From Leucobacter insecticola (GTDB lineage Bacteria; Actinomycetota; Actinomycetes; Actinomycetales; Microbacteriaceae): a stretch of 64,000 bases of DNA. The notes beneath the pieces are model-generated. The model was not told the DNA's origin. It searched no databases and worked only from the letters and a program-made list of their open reading frames with translations. The position numbers and the translations under genes are program-made. This document shows, one piece after another, positions 8,893 to 18,589 of this stretch (its first letter is position 1; the number at the start of each line of letters is the position of its first letter). Location: NCBI RefSeq assembly GCF_011382965.1, contig NZ_CP049934.1, positions 1,426,001-1,490,000 of the forward strand, written 5' to 3'.

Positions 8893-9905
8893 CGATGTAT
8901 GGAGCCGGGGCGATCTTGCTGCGGCGGACTGGAGGGTGTGGCGCGGCCCAGTCGTTGTGCAAGGCCAGCCGCGGCCTCGAGTACGCAGAGGGCGGCGAGG
9001 CGCACGGTGCGGCCGTCGGGGGCGTCAGCGGTCGCGTCGACCTCGGCGATATCGATGCCGCGGACTCTGGGGTCGGTGGCGAGTAGCCGGGTGATGGCTC
9101 GCAGCTCGTGGGCTTGGATCCCGCCCGGGATCGATGCCGGGCAGCCGGGAGCGACGGATCGGTCGCACACATCAACATCGAGATCAACGTGGATGGGTCC
9201 ACCCGCCGCGCCCGCGATCTCGAGCGCCTCGGCCGTGATCTCGCGCAGTGGCCGCTCGTGCAATTCGTCGCGGTGGATCACGGTGATACCCCAGTCGCGG
9301 GCCCGCTGCCGATACGCCCGGGAGTTCGCAAAGTCGGCGATCCCGATCTGCACAATGCGCCGCGGATCGAGCCCCGCATCCACAAGCCGGCGCACGGGGG
9401 AGCCATTACTGCGGCCGTCACGCAGGTCGTGGTGCGCATCGAGGGTGATGATGCCAGCGGTGCTGAGGCTTTTGCCAGCGACGCCGAGCGCTGCAGGCAC
9501 CGTGAGCGCGTTGTCGCCGCCGAGAGCGACAACAAGTTCAGAGAGGCGCGCGAGCTCAGCGACCTTTGCTGTTGCGGTGATCTCGCCCGCTTCGGAATCG
9601 GGATCTGTGACGTTGCCTGCGTCGACGATGCGCAGTGCCTCGTCGATCACGAGCTCCGCTTCAGTTCCGCGGGCGCTGGGAAGGCCTGCGGCGACCAGGT
9701 GGCCCGAGTATCGCCTGAGGGCCTGCCGCACGGCATCCGGTGTCTCGTGTGCGTTGCTGCGGGAGAGGGAGGTGCGCGAAGTGGGGATCCCTATGAGTGC
9801 GAGATCCGCCCGCTCGGAGGGTGCAGGCGCGGGCCAGCCGCCGGTGCGCGGCCAGGCGGGATCGTGGGCGAGGGACGCGGCAGGCGTGGGGGTGGTGTGG
9901 CTCAT
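8889..9905 (-). CDS. hutG: Formimidoylglutamase-like arginase-family hydrolase
   Basis: 338 residues, ureohydrolase fold. It probably hydrolyses N-formimino-glutamate to glutamate and formamide, the last step of histidine breakdown, as its divergent neighbour is hutH. Metal-site motifs DAHHD and HVDLDVDVCDRSVAPG are present. The first metal motif reads GGDNAL, with Asn where most family members have His (GGDHS), so one manganese site may be altered. ATG 9905 (MSHTTPTPAAS) is preferred over the upstream in-frame start because the extension crosses the intergenic operator region. Confidence 0.82.
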   Translation of the reverse strand: MSHTTPTPAASLAHDPAWPRTGGWPAPAPSERADLALIGIPTSRTSLSRSNAHETPDAVRQALRRYSGHLVAAGLPSARGTEAELVIDEALRIVDAGNVTDPDSEAGEITATAKVAELARLSELVVALGGDNALTVPAALGVAGKSLSTAGIITLDAHHDLRDGRSNGSPVRRLVDAGLDPRRIVQIGIADFANSRAYRQRARDWGITVIHRDELHERPLREITAEALEIAGAAGGPIHVDLDVDVCDRSVAPGCPASIPGGIQAHELRAITRLLATDPRVRGIDIAEVDATADAPDGRTVRLAALCVLEAAAGLAQRLGRATPSSPPQQDRPGSIHR

Positions 9906-9960
9906 GTTAGCGACCGTAGCAAACCGGGTGAATGCTGACCGTGCACTCGCGTGCTTGACG

Positions 9961-10030
9961 TCTGGGATTACAGATGCACACGAGTTTTCTTCATATATCC
10001 GCATCTCTTGAATGAGTCTGTAATCCCAGA
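9961..10030. promoter_or_regulatory. 14-bp inverted-repeat operator between hutG and hutH
   Basis: TCTGGGATTACAGA at 9961-9974 and its exact reverse complement at 10017-10030 are 56 bases apart centre to centre. Each half is itself partly palindromic (TCTG..CAGA). They lie in the 180-base divergent promoter region, so a regulator bound here could control both directions; the IclR protein at 14040 is the obvious candidate. Confidence 0.72.
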
Positions 10031-10085
10031 CCTAATGCTAAGAATCCGCCCCATGCGGTTGATCCTCTTCGCTTGGATGGACACC

Positions 10086-11659
10086 ATGAACCATTACGCA
10101 CTCACCCCGATTATTCTCGGAGCCTCACCGCTGACCGTCTCCGATGTCGTCTCCGTTGCCCGATACGAGGCGCCCGTTGAAATCTCGCCTGGCGCACTCG
10201 AACGTGTCGCCGCCAGTCAGCAGGTCATTGCAGACCTCGCCAATGACACCAAGCCGCACTACGGCGTCTCAACAGGATTCGGGGCGCTCGCAAACGTGCA
10301 GATCCCAGTGGAGAAACGCCAGCAGTTGCAGCGCAGCCTGATCCGCTCCCACGCTGCTGGCACCGGCCCCGAGGTGGAGCGCGAGGTTGTGCGTGCCCTC
10401 ATGCTGCTGCGCCTGAACACGCTCGCGAGCGGCCGCACCGGAGTACGGCCCATCGTTGTCGAGACCTACGCCGCGATCCTGAATGCCGGAATCACCCCCG
10501 TTGTGCATGAGTACGGTTCCCTCGGCTGCTCGGGAGATCTCAGCCCGCTCGCGCACTGCGCGCTCACGCTAATGGGGGAGGGGGAAGTGCGTGTGAATAA
10601 GGATCCGCACGCCGCGCCGATCCCCGCCGCCGAGGCGCTCGCCGCAGCCGGGATCACCCCGGTTGTGCTCGCCGAGAAGGAGGGCCTCGCCCTCATCAAC
10701 GGCACTGACGGCATGCTCGGCATGCTCTGCCTCGCGCTGCACGATCTCGAAAACCTGCTGCGCACCGCCGACATCGCTGCCGCCGCGAGCGTCGAAGGGC
10801 TCACCGGCACCGACGCGGTGTTCGCCCCGAACTGCAGGCGCTCCGCCCGCACCCGGGGCAGGCCGCCGCCGCCGCGAATATGCTTCGGGTGCTCGAAGGT
10901 TCAACGCTGATCCAGCGGCCTAGCGAAGAGGAGTTCACCCGGGTACAGGATGCCTACTCGCTGCGCTGCGCCCCGCAGGTGCACGGCGCCGCCCGCGATA
11001 CGGCAGCCCACGCCGCAAATGTAGCCGCGATTGAGCTCACCGCGGCCATCGACAACCCTGTCGTGCTGTCCGACGGCCGCGTCGAATCGAACGGCAATTT
11101 CCACGGAGCACCGGTCGCGTATGTGCTTGATTTTCTTGCGATCGCGGTCGCCGACCTTGCGAGCATTTCAGAACGCCGCACTGATCGGTTTCTTGACGTC
11201 TCTCGCAACCACGGACTGCCGCCATTTCTCGCGGCCGATGCCGGGCTCGATTCTGGCCTCATGATCGCCCAGTACACCGCGGCTGGCATCGTTTCCGAAC
11301 TCAAACGGCTTGCGGCTCCTGCGTCGGTTGACTCGATCCCGTCGTCGGCGATGCAGGAGGATCACGTCTCGATGGGGTGGCACGCTGGCCGCAAACTGCG
11401 TCGCGCGCTCGACGGCCTTGCCCGGGTGCTCGGGATCGAACTGCTCGCCTCGACCCGCGCGCTCGACTTCCGCGTCAACGATCCTGAGCTTGGCGAACCC
11501 GGTGCCGCAACTGCCGCGGTGCACGCGCTCTTTCGCACCAGGATCCCCGCACCCGACACCGACACTTTCCTGTCGCCGACCATTACCTCGGCTCACGAGT
11601 TTGTCGCGAGCGGGGCGGTACTCAGAGAAGCTGAGCGCGTGCTTGGCGCATTGAAATAG
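10086..11659 (+). CDS. hutH: Histidine ammonia-lyase (frameshifted near 10825-10830)
   Basis: Deaminates histidine to urocanate. The first frame carries the N-terminal half with HYGVSTGFG and the MIO-forming loop GSLGCSGDLSPLAH (Cys148-Ser149-Gly150; Cys replaces the common Ala). After TDAVFAP the frame breaks and the rest, including GNFHGAPVAY and SSAMQEDHVSMGWHA, lies one frame over. One added G in CCCCG near 10829 gives an uninterrupted 524-residue protein of normal family length. ATG 10086 or 10077 are both possible. It heads hutH-aminotransferase-MFS-IclR and faces hutG. Confidence 0.9.
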
Positions 11660-11685
11660 CCACGATTACTTCAAGAGGAGTTCAC

Positions 11686-12777
11686 ATGTCTGGCACTTTC
11701 GTCACACCGCAGCCGCGCCCGGAGCTCATGGAGCTCCCCGCGTACCGCGCCGGGAAACCGGCGGCCGTGGTGCCTGGCCTGACGCCGCTCAAGCTCTCTT
11801 CGAACGAGCGAAGTGAGGGGCCGAGCGCGGCCGTTCGTGCGCGGCTACTCGAAGAGTTCGCCTTCAACCGCTACCCGGATCCGATGAACACAGAGTTGTG
11901 TGTAGCGCTGGCGGCGCGGCTCGGGGTTTCGGCTGAACAGATTGTCACGGAGAGTGGCAGTCTTGGGGCACTGCGGCTGCTGCTTGACGTGCTGATCCCT
12001 CGCAGTGGGGGAGGTGAAGCTCCAGCCGAGATTGTGTACCCCTGGCGGTCCTTCGAGGCCTATCCGATTCTGGCTTCGGTTGCCGGGGCAACCGGGATCC
12101 CGGTGCCGCTCGCGGTCGACGGCACGAACGATCTCGAGGCGATGGCCGATGCGATCACACCGCACACGCGTGCGGTGTTTGTGTGCACGCCCAATAACCC
12201 GACCGGGCCGATTATCACCCGAGAACAGTTCGCTGATTTTATGCGACGGGTGCCCGCGAACGTGCTGGTGATCGTTGACGAGGCTTACACCGAGTATGTC
12301 GATGATCCGGAGGCGCTCGACGGCATCGTGGCGTTCTCCGAACACTCCAATATTGCGGTACTGCGGACCTTCTCCAAAGCTCACGGTCTCGCGGGGCTGC
12401 GGGTGGGATATGCGGTGGTGTCTCGGGAACTCGCCGATGCGATGTGGCGGATCCGCCCGACCTTCGCTGTGACGGCTCTCGCCGAGCGTGCGGCGGTGCT
12501 TGCTCTGGCGGATACGGAGGGGCTCGCCGCGCACGTCGCCGAAGTTCAGCACGGACGGCGCGCGATCATAAATGCGCTTCGGGATGTGGGGGAGCATCCG
12601 CTCGAATCTCAATCCAACTTCGTGTGGTTTGTGCCGAGGGATCCTGACTCGTTTGAAGCGTGTGCGGCTCGCGCCGCGATCTCGGTGCGTCGGCTCGACG
12701 GTGGGATCAGAATCACGGTGGGCGACGCCGCAGCGACCGAACGGGTGCTCGCGCTCATCGCCGACGCGGAGCACTGA
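11686..12777 (+). CDS. Histidinol-phosphate-aminotransferase-like PLP aminotransferase
   Basis: 363 residues, class I/II fold-type-I aminotransferase of the HisC/aromatic group. Visible motifs are NPTGPIITREQ (Asn of the PLP site), DEAYTEY (Asp/Tyr) and FSKAHGLAGLRVGY (PLP-binding Lys). AAGAGGAG precedes ATG 11686. Lying 26 bases after hutH in a catabolic cluster, it is more likely to act on histidine or a related imidazole or aromatic amino acid than in biosynthesis; that reassignment is an inference. Confidence 0.85.
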   Translation: MSGTFVTPQPRPELMELPAYRAGKPAAVVPGLTPLKLSSNERSEGPSAAVRARLLEEFAFNRYPDPMNTELCVALAARLGVSAEQIVTESGSLGALRLLLDVLIPRSGGGEAPAEIVYPWRSFEAYPILASVAGATGIPVPLAVDGTNDLEAMADAITPHTRAVFVCTPNNPTGPIITREQFADFMRRVPANVLVIVDEAYTEYVDDPEALDGIVAFSEHSNIAVLRTFSKAHGLAGLRVGYAVVSRELADAMWRIRPTFAVTALAERAAVLALADTEGLAAHVAEVQHGRRAIINALRDVGEHPLESQSNFVWFVPRDPDSFEACAARAAISVRRLDGGIRITVGDAAATERVLALIADAEH

Positions 12778-12782
12778 GTGGC

Positions 12783-14023
12783 ATGGTTCGCGTGGCAGTT
12801 GACAGCGGTGACCAGCTCGATTCGCCCGCGGGCTGGCGGGTAGTCTCCGGCACTCACGCGGTCACGGCGGTAACTTTTGGATCGGTCTACGCCTTCTCTG
12901 CACTGTTTCCTGGACTGGCTGAAGAATTTGACGCCTCACGCGGACAGATCGCGTTCGTGTTCGCGCTCGCGGCGTTCTGCTACTACGGGCTCGGAGCCAT
13001 CGCTGGCCAACTCGCCGACCGTTGGCCCGTGCGTCGCATGGTCGTGATCGCCATTGTCGTGATGGTGCTCGGCTACGTGGCCGCAGCGTTCTCGCAGTCA
13101 CTGCTTGGGCTCTACAATGCCTATTCCATTGCTGGCGGAGTCGGGATCGGCATGTCCTACGTTCCAGCGCTCGGTGCGGTGCAGTCGTGGTTCGTGAGGC
13201 GGCGCGCCCTCGCCTCGGGGATCGCGATTGCTGGCCTGGGCGTTGGTACCCTCGTGCTGCCTGCTCTCACGGGAGTGCTGATCCCGGTTCTGGGCTGGCG
13301 CGGCTGCCTGCTGTTGCTTGCGGGCATCGTGGCCGTGGTTGGTGGGGCTGCGGCGGTGTTCGTGCGGCAGCGCGAGATGTCAAGGAGTGCCGCTGGGATC
13401 CCGGACGAGGAGCCACCGGCGCTTCGCTTTGCGAGGCCGAGAGACGTGTGGCGGCGGCGATCCTTCCCGCTGTTCTATTTCGTAGTGGTACTCGGTTCAT
13501 TCTGCGTGTTTATTCCCTATGTGCATCTGGTGCCGGCTGCGCAGGATCTGGGCCTCTCACTCGAAGCGGGCACCTCGCTCATCGCGGTCATCGGGGTTGG
13601 CAACGTGATCGGGCGCTTCGTGCTGGTGGGGCTCGGAGACCTGATCCCGGCCCGATACTTGCTGGCGATCCTGACCGCCGCGGTAGCGGGGTCCTTTGTG
13701 TTCTGGTCGTTCGCTGACAACTACGTCATGCTGGCCGTGTTCGCTTTCGTGTTTGGCGCCGCCTACGGCGGTTGCGTGGGCTCTACCCCGTCGTTGCTGT
13801 CGAGTTGTTCGGTGCTCAACGCATCAGCACAGTGCTGGGGTATCTTTACACGGGAGTGGGGATCGCGGCCCTCCTCGGTCCGACGATTGCGGGCCTAGCC
13901 TACGACGCGGCGGGTAGCTATCTCCTCGCGATCTTTGGCAGCGCCGCGGGCGCGCTGATCGCCGCCGTGTCCACGCTGCGCCTTCGCCCCGCAGTTGGGC
14001 CTGTACAGTTGAAAGAATCATGA
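12783..14023 (+). CDS. MFS transporter, monocarboxylate-type (frameshifted near 13777-13780)
   Basis: A 12-helix MFS carrier resembling the oxalate/formate and monocarboxylate antiporter group (GVGIGMSYVPALGAVQSWF is typical). It is read in one frame to AYGGCV, then in another from LYPVVAVELFGAQRISTVLG to the end. One extra base in the GGG run at 13778-13780 restores 413 residues. Position directly after hutH and the aminotransferase suggests uptake of histidine, urocanate or the keto acid, or export of a product. Confidence 0.82.
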
Positions 14024-14039
14024 CCGGAGGAATGCGAGC

Positions 14040-14815
14040 ATGAGCCAAGTGAAGGTCCCCGCGGCCGACCAAACCTTGCGGATCCTGAGCCTGCTCGCCA
14101 GGTCTCGCGGCCCGATGGCGGCGAGCATGATCGCCGCCAGACTCGAGTTGCCGCGATCCACCGCCTACCACCTGCTTTCGACGTTGCAGGATCACGGTTT
14201 CGTCATGCATCTGCCGGAGCAAAAGCGGTACGGCCTCGGGATCGCGGCCATGGAACTCAGCTCCGCCTACGCGCGGCAGGAGCCACTTGCGCAGTTGGGT
14301 CGCCCACTCATTACCGGGCTCGTAGATCGCGTGCATCAGAGCTGCCACCTCGCCGTGCCGCACGGGCGCGATGTGCTCTACATTATTGAGGAGCGAGCAC
14401 CGGGAGCGCCCTCGCTCGTGAGTGATGTCGACGTGCGGCTTCCGATGCCGCTCACCGCGAGCGGACGCGCGATCCTCGCGGCGCTCCCCAAAGCTCAGGT
14501 TCGCGCGTTGTTCCCGAACCGCGAGGCGTTCGTGCACCGCCTCGCAAACGCTGACGGCATTGACCGCTACTCGCGCCTGCGCTCGGTGCTCGACGAGACA
14601 CAGACCAGAGGCTTTGCCGTGGAACGTGGATCGGTATCAGAAGGCTTTGAATCGGTGGGGTGCCGGTGCTCGATCACCGTGGCTGGCCGGTGGCAGCGAT
14701 TGCAGTGACGTTCGTGGAAGGTAGCGTGGCCGAGGCGGATCTCCCGGCTCTCGCCAACACGGTCCGCGAGACCGCTGAGACGCTGTCCGCGCGAATCCAT
14801 GGGCGGGGTGCCTAG
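14040..14815 (+). CDS. IclR-family regulator of the hut cluster (frameshifted near 14657-14660)
   Basis: The N-terminal winged helix (QTLRILSLLARSRG, then LELPRSTAYHLLSTLQDHGF) is followed by an IclR effector domain (YGLGIAAMELSSAY, PMPLTASGRAIL, GFAVERGSVSEG). The frame breaks after ESVG; one extra G in GGGG at 14657-14660 restores the normal C-terminus (VLDHRGWPVAAIAV, and so on) to TAG 14813-14815, 258 residues. It is the last gene of the hut operon and the best candidate to bind the inverted repeat at 9961-10030. Urocanate or histidine would be the natural effector; this is inferred. Confidence 0.85.
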
Positions 14816-14821
14816 GGGCGT

Positions 14822-16171
14822 CTAAGCTGGCTCAGACTCCTCGGCGGGTGCTGTGGGATCCGAAGCAGGTGCCGTCAGCGTGTCTTGCGTCTTACGGCGC
14901 TTGACAAGTAACGAGAAATACATCGCGGCAAGCGCACCAATCACGCCAATGCCCGCGCTGACGATGAAGAACACATCGTTTGCCCCTGCAACGTCGTCGC
15001 CAAAGCCGTTGTAAATCGCGTTGCTGATCCACGGAATGATGAGGTCGGGGAGGTACCCGAAGAACGAGATGACGCCGATCGCGATACCCACAACGGCCGG
15101 GGGAACGCGCGTCTCGTCAAGAACTGACCAGTACACGCCGCGAATCACGTAGACGAGTAGGCCCGCGGCAACGATAAGGACGTAGATGAGCCCGAGCGGC
15201 GCGCCACCGGGAAGCAGCGCGAGCGTAACGAGCAGCGCTGCCGTGACGAACATCGAAATGGAGAGAATCCGTGAGCGGCCGTACTTGTCGGCAAGGAAGC
15301 CGCCGCCGAAGCCACCGATCGGTCGCATCCACAGCACGATCACGGTGACCACGCCCGCGCCCACCTGGCCCACGCCGTGATTCACGTTGAGGTAGCCGGA
15401 AAAGTAGTAGTGTGCCCAAAACAGCGTGTAGCCGCAGAAAATGATCAACATCATCACCCACACCTCGCGGATCTTCAGGATCTGCGCAAACGCTGAGAAC
15501 ACAGACTGCTTTGACTCCTCGACCGGAGCCGTGACAGATGCTGCCGCGCGCGCGAGCTGCTCTTTGCGGTTGGGCATCAGGAAGAACAACGCGACCGCAA
15601 TCAGGATGATTGCGCCACAGTACATATAGACGACCGCTTGGAACCCGGCCTTCGTATCGGCAAAGGAGTGGGCTCCGGCCCCGGCGACCCAGCTAAAGAT
15701 CCCGATCGCGAGACTCGCAAGCACCGCCTCGACCAGACCGCGGCCGCCGTCGAGCGCGCCGAAGTAGCGTCCTTCCTCGCTCTCATCCGCGAGGAGGTTC
15801 ACCGATTTCAGGATCGCGCTCCAGAATGTGAATACCGTTGCAAAACCCCAGACCAAGAAGATGGGAAGCAAAAACGCGCTATCGGGAATCTGAGCGTAAA
15901 AGATACCGGTTGCCGCCGTGGTGAGCAGTGAGAAAATCACCAGCAGTTTGACGGAAAAACGATCCGCGAGCCAGCCGCTGGGAATGTAGCCGACAATGAA
16001 GATGATCCCGAGAGTCGCGTACAAACTCGCGAGTTCTGCTTGGCTGATATCGAACAGCGTGAGGATGGTCTTTTCGAAGTTTTGCCGGAGGTACACCAGC
16101 GGATAAATCGATCCAGCGGCAAGGATGAGCAGAGACAGCTCGAAGATCTTCTTCGATGCGAGCTTGGACAT
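14822..16171 (-). CDS. MFS transporter of the polyol/sugar (YihN-like) type
   Basis: 449 residues with 12 predicted helices and an MFS loop GWLADRFSVKLL. It is the last gene of a five-gene unit running glpP, oxidase, SDR, kinase, MFS and starts 12 bases after the kinase stop. The N-terminus and the FGALDGGRGL segment resemble organophosphate/sugar-acid symporters such as YihN. Its substrate is probably the compound phosphorylated by the neighbouring kinase. Confidence 0.84.
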   Translation of the reverse strand: MSKLASKKIFELSLLILAAGSIYPLVYLRQNFEKTILTLFDISQAELASLYATLGIIFIVGYIPSGWLADRFSVKLLVIFSLLTTAATGIFYAQIPDSAFLLPIFLVWGFATVFTFWSAILKSVNLLADESEEGRYFGALDGGRGLVEAVLASLAIGIFSWVAGAGAHSFADTKAGFQAVVYMYCGAIILIAVALFFLMPNRKEQLARAAASVTAPVEESKQSVFSAFAQILKIREVWVMMLIIFCGYTLFWAHYYFSGYLNVNHGVGQVGAGVVTVIVLWMRPIGGFGGGFLADKYGRSRILSISMFVTAALLVTLALLPGGAPLGLIYVLIVAAGLLVYVIRGVYWSVLDETRVPPAVVGIAIGVISFFGYLPDLIIPWISNAIYNGFGDDVAGANDVFFIVSAGIGVIGALAAMYFSLLVKRRKTQDTLTAPASDPTAPAEESEPA

Positions 16172-16183
16172 AAGGGGTGGCTC

Positions 16184-17632
16184 CTAGTGGTGGGAAAGGA
16201 TCTGAGAGGTTCGTTCGAGCAGCGCGTCGGTCTGCGAAGAGATATCTGCGTAGACTTCGCCGAGTTCCGCGTATAGTCCGGTATTTGCAGGGTTTGGGGT
16301 GAAGACTTCGGCCTCTCGAGACATGCGCGAGGTAGCGACATCAAAATCTGGGTAGATTCCGCAGGCCACGGCAGCGCAGATAGCGGCGCCCAGGCCGGCC
16401 GCGCCGCGCATTTCGTTTCTTGCTGCAGGCACGTTGAAGACATCAGCAAAGATCTGCATGCACACGTCGCTGTTCGCACCACCGCCAGAGATCACGAGTT
16501 TCTCAATTCTGGTGCCTAGCTCCGCCTCCATCTCGGCGACGTTTTGCCGCATGCGGAAGGCGATGCCCTCAAGGATCGAGCGGTACATGTGGGCGTAGCC
16601 GTGGCGCTCATCAAAACCGATAAACATGCCCTTCTTGTGCGGCTGGCTGGGCGAGGCCAGCCAATCGAGGACGCACATCAGGCCGTCGGATCCGGCAGGC
16701 ACCTTGGCCGCGAGCAGATTCAGATACTCCTCGGCGCCGATCCCGAGCTCTGCCGCTCCCTGCGTGACTTCTGCCCCGACCAGATTGCGCAGCCACGATA
16801 CGGTCCACATACCGCGGCGAATACCAGCACTCTCATACATGTAGCGATCGGGTTCGGAGGCGAAGTTTGTGAAGTACGCCTGTGGAGACTCCGCCACGTT
16901 CGATCCGACGACCATCGCGGTGATGTAGGTGCCGAGGGAGACGAGTGCGGCCTTTTCGTCGCGAAGGCCGGCGCCAAGTGCTTCAGCTGCCTTGTCGTTT
17001 GCGGTGTGCACGACAGGGAGGCCTGCCGGAATGCCGGTTGCGGCGGCAAACTCGGCGGTCACGTACCCGCCGATATCTCCGGGCTTTTGTAGCGTGTAGA
17101 GCATGTCTCGAGGAATGCCCCAGGCCGCAAACGCCTCAGGGTCGGTGAACCAGTCCCAAGTGCGCACGTCCATCGGCCAGGGGCCAATGTAGTTCGCGGC
17201 GGTGTCCGTGAAGCTTCCTGTGATGCGGCCCATAAGGTAGCCAGAAGTGGTCGTGACGTAGGCGACGTCATCGGACTCGTGCTCGTACGGTTTCGAGAGG
17301 CGGATGTCCATCCAGCTCTGCACAGGGGCCGCGAGCATGCCGTCGGAGCGCACGAGTGCGCGGCAGCAGCGGATCGTGCACAGCCCAACGCCCACGATAT
17401 CGGCGAGATTGCCACCGTGATCGTCCGTGAACTTCCGGAGCGTTCTTGACGACGCGCTCACCAGCGTGGTGAAGAGATCATCGTCTGGGTGCTCCACCAC
17501 ACCAGCACCCGGTGTGTGCATCGGGGCTAGCTTCTCCGAGGATTCACAAACGACGCTTCCCTCGGTGTCGAAAATGACGACCTTAGTGCTTTGGGACCCT
17601 CCGTCGATACCGATGAGGTACTTTTTTGCCAT
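16184..17632 (-). CDS. FGGY-family carbohydrate kinase
   Basis: 482 residues. The N-terminal phosphate loop GIDGGSQSTKVVIFD and the C-terminal GGGANSDVCMQIFADVF (FGGY signature 2 region) define an ATP-dependent sugar/polyol kinase, closest in feel to xylulokinase-like proteins. The substrate is not determinable. Its partners (SDR, FAD-linked oxidase, MFS, GlpP-type regulator) suggest a polyol that ends as a triose phosphate or ketose phosphate. Confidence 0.88.
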   Translation of the reverse strand: MAKKYLIGIDGGSQSTKVVIFDTEGSVVCESSEKLAPMHTPGAGVVEHPDDDLFTTLVSASSRTLRKFTDDHGGNLADIVGVGLCTIRCCRALVRSDGMLAAPVQSWMDIRLSKPYEHESDDVAYVTTTSGYLMGRITGSFTDTAANYIGPWPMDVRTWDWFTDPEAFAAWGIPRDMLYTLQKPGDIGGYVTAEFAAATGIPAGLPVVHTANDKAAEALGAGLRDEKAALVSLGTYITAMVVGSNVAESPQAYFTNFASEPDRYMYESAGIRRGMWTVSWLRNLVGAEVTQGAAELGIGAEEYLNLLAAKVPAGSDGLMCVLDWLASPSQPHKKGMFIGFDERHGYAHMYRSILEGIAFRMRQNVAEMEAELGTRIEKLVISGGGANSDVCMQIFADVFNVPAARNEMRGAAGLGAAICAAVACGIYPDFDVATSRMSREAEVFTPNPANTGLYAELGEVYADISSQTDALLERTSQILSHH

Positions 17633-17674
17633 GATTGCGCTGCTCGACTATCTCTGTGTGCTGAGTCCCGCGCG

Positions 17675-18462
17675 CTAGCGCACGAGGTAGCCGCCATCGA
17701 CGCTCAGAATATGTCCGTTCACATAGTCGGAGGCGCGGCTGGCCAAGAAAGCAGTCGCTCCCATCAGGTCCTGCGTCTGTCCCCAGCGGCCGGCCGGAAT
17801 ATGATCCAGAATACGCTGGTTTGCTTCGGGATTGGCGCGTGTTTCCGCGGTGAGTGGCGTCGCGTAGTAGCCGGGGCGATCCCGTTCACCTGAATCCCGA
17901 AGCCGCCGAGCTCATCGGCGTAGGCCCGTGTGAGCCCAGCGATGCCATGCTTGGTCGCCGTGTAAGCCGGTGACCAGCGGCCCCCCAAGAAGGTAAACAC
18001 GGAGCAGATGTTGATGATCTTGCCGCTGCGCTGAGGAACCATGAACTTCGCGGCCTCATGTGACATCTCAAAAGCAGCCGTCAGGTTGAGCGCGACCATT
18101 GGATCCCACATTTCGCGGGTGAACTTGAGCACGTCGGGCTCGTTGATGCAGCGCCCGGCGCTGTTGACCAGAATGTCGACACTGCCAAATTCGGAGACGC
18201 AGCGCTCCACGATCTGTTTGGGCATGCCCTTCGCAGTGATGTCGGCGTCGAGGTATGAGTACTTCGATCCGGCGCCCTCTACGAGTGCCTTCGTCTCTCC
18301 GTCATCCGGCATCACGCTCGCCGCCAGCACGTTCGCGCCGAGCTTAGCCAGGGCCACCGAGAAGGCATGACCCAGCCCCGAATTTCCGCCCGTCACGATT
18401 GCGTTCTTGCCACGCAGCGAGAAGAAATCGGCGCCGAAGTCGGCAATGTTGAGTTCAGTCAT
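17675..18462 (-). CDS. SDR-family oxidoreductase (frameshifted near 17871-17876)
   Basis: Classical SDR: TGGNSGLGHAFS cofactor loop, NSAGRC, and catalytic YTATKHG. After VNGIAP the frame breaks; one extra G in the coding-strand CCCCGG run gives GYYATPL and the usual SDR tail to a TAG at 17675-17677, ending VDGGYLVR, 262 residues. Gluconate-5-dehydrogenase/2-deoxygluconate-dehydrogenase-like. Between kinase and oxidase in the GlpP-type operon it probably interconverts a polyol and a keto sugar. Confidence 0.85.
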
Positions 18463-18530
18463 GATGAACCTTTCAAATCAGTGAAAGCGAGGGGCAAACG
18501 GGTAGGGGGGTGGGGGCTTGGCGGCTGCTC

Positions 18531-18570
18531 GTGCGGGGTAGGCGAGCCTTGTGGCGATCCCACCCCGCAC
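18531..18570 (-). other. GC-rich hairpin in the oxidase-SDR spacer
   Basis: GTGCGGGGT (18531-18539) pairs with ACCCCGCAC (18562-18570), 20 bases downstream of the oxidase stop. There is no T tract, so it is more likely an mRNA-stabilising or attenuating stem than an intrinsic terminator. Confidence 0.5.
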
Positions 18571-18589
18571 AAGTAGCTTGAGAGGGCTC

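Noticed and set aside
8899..10011. 370-codon plus-strand ORF opposite hutG
   Set aside because: Arg/Ser-rich shadow with no domain and no ribosome-binding site; the minus strand is an arginase-family gene.
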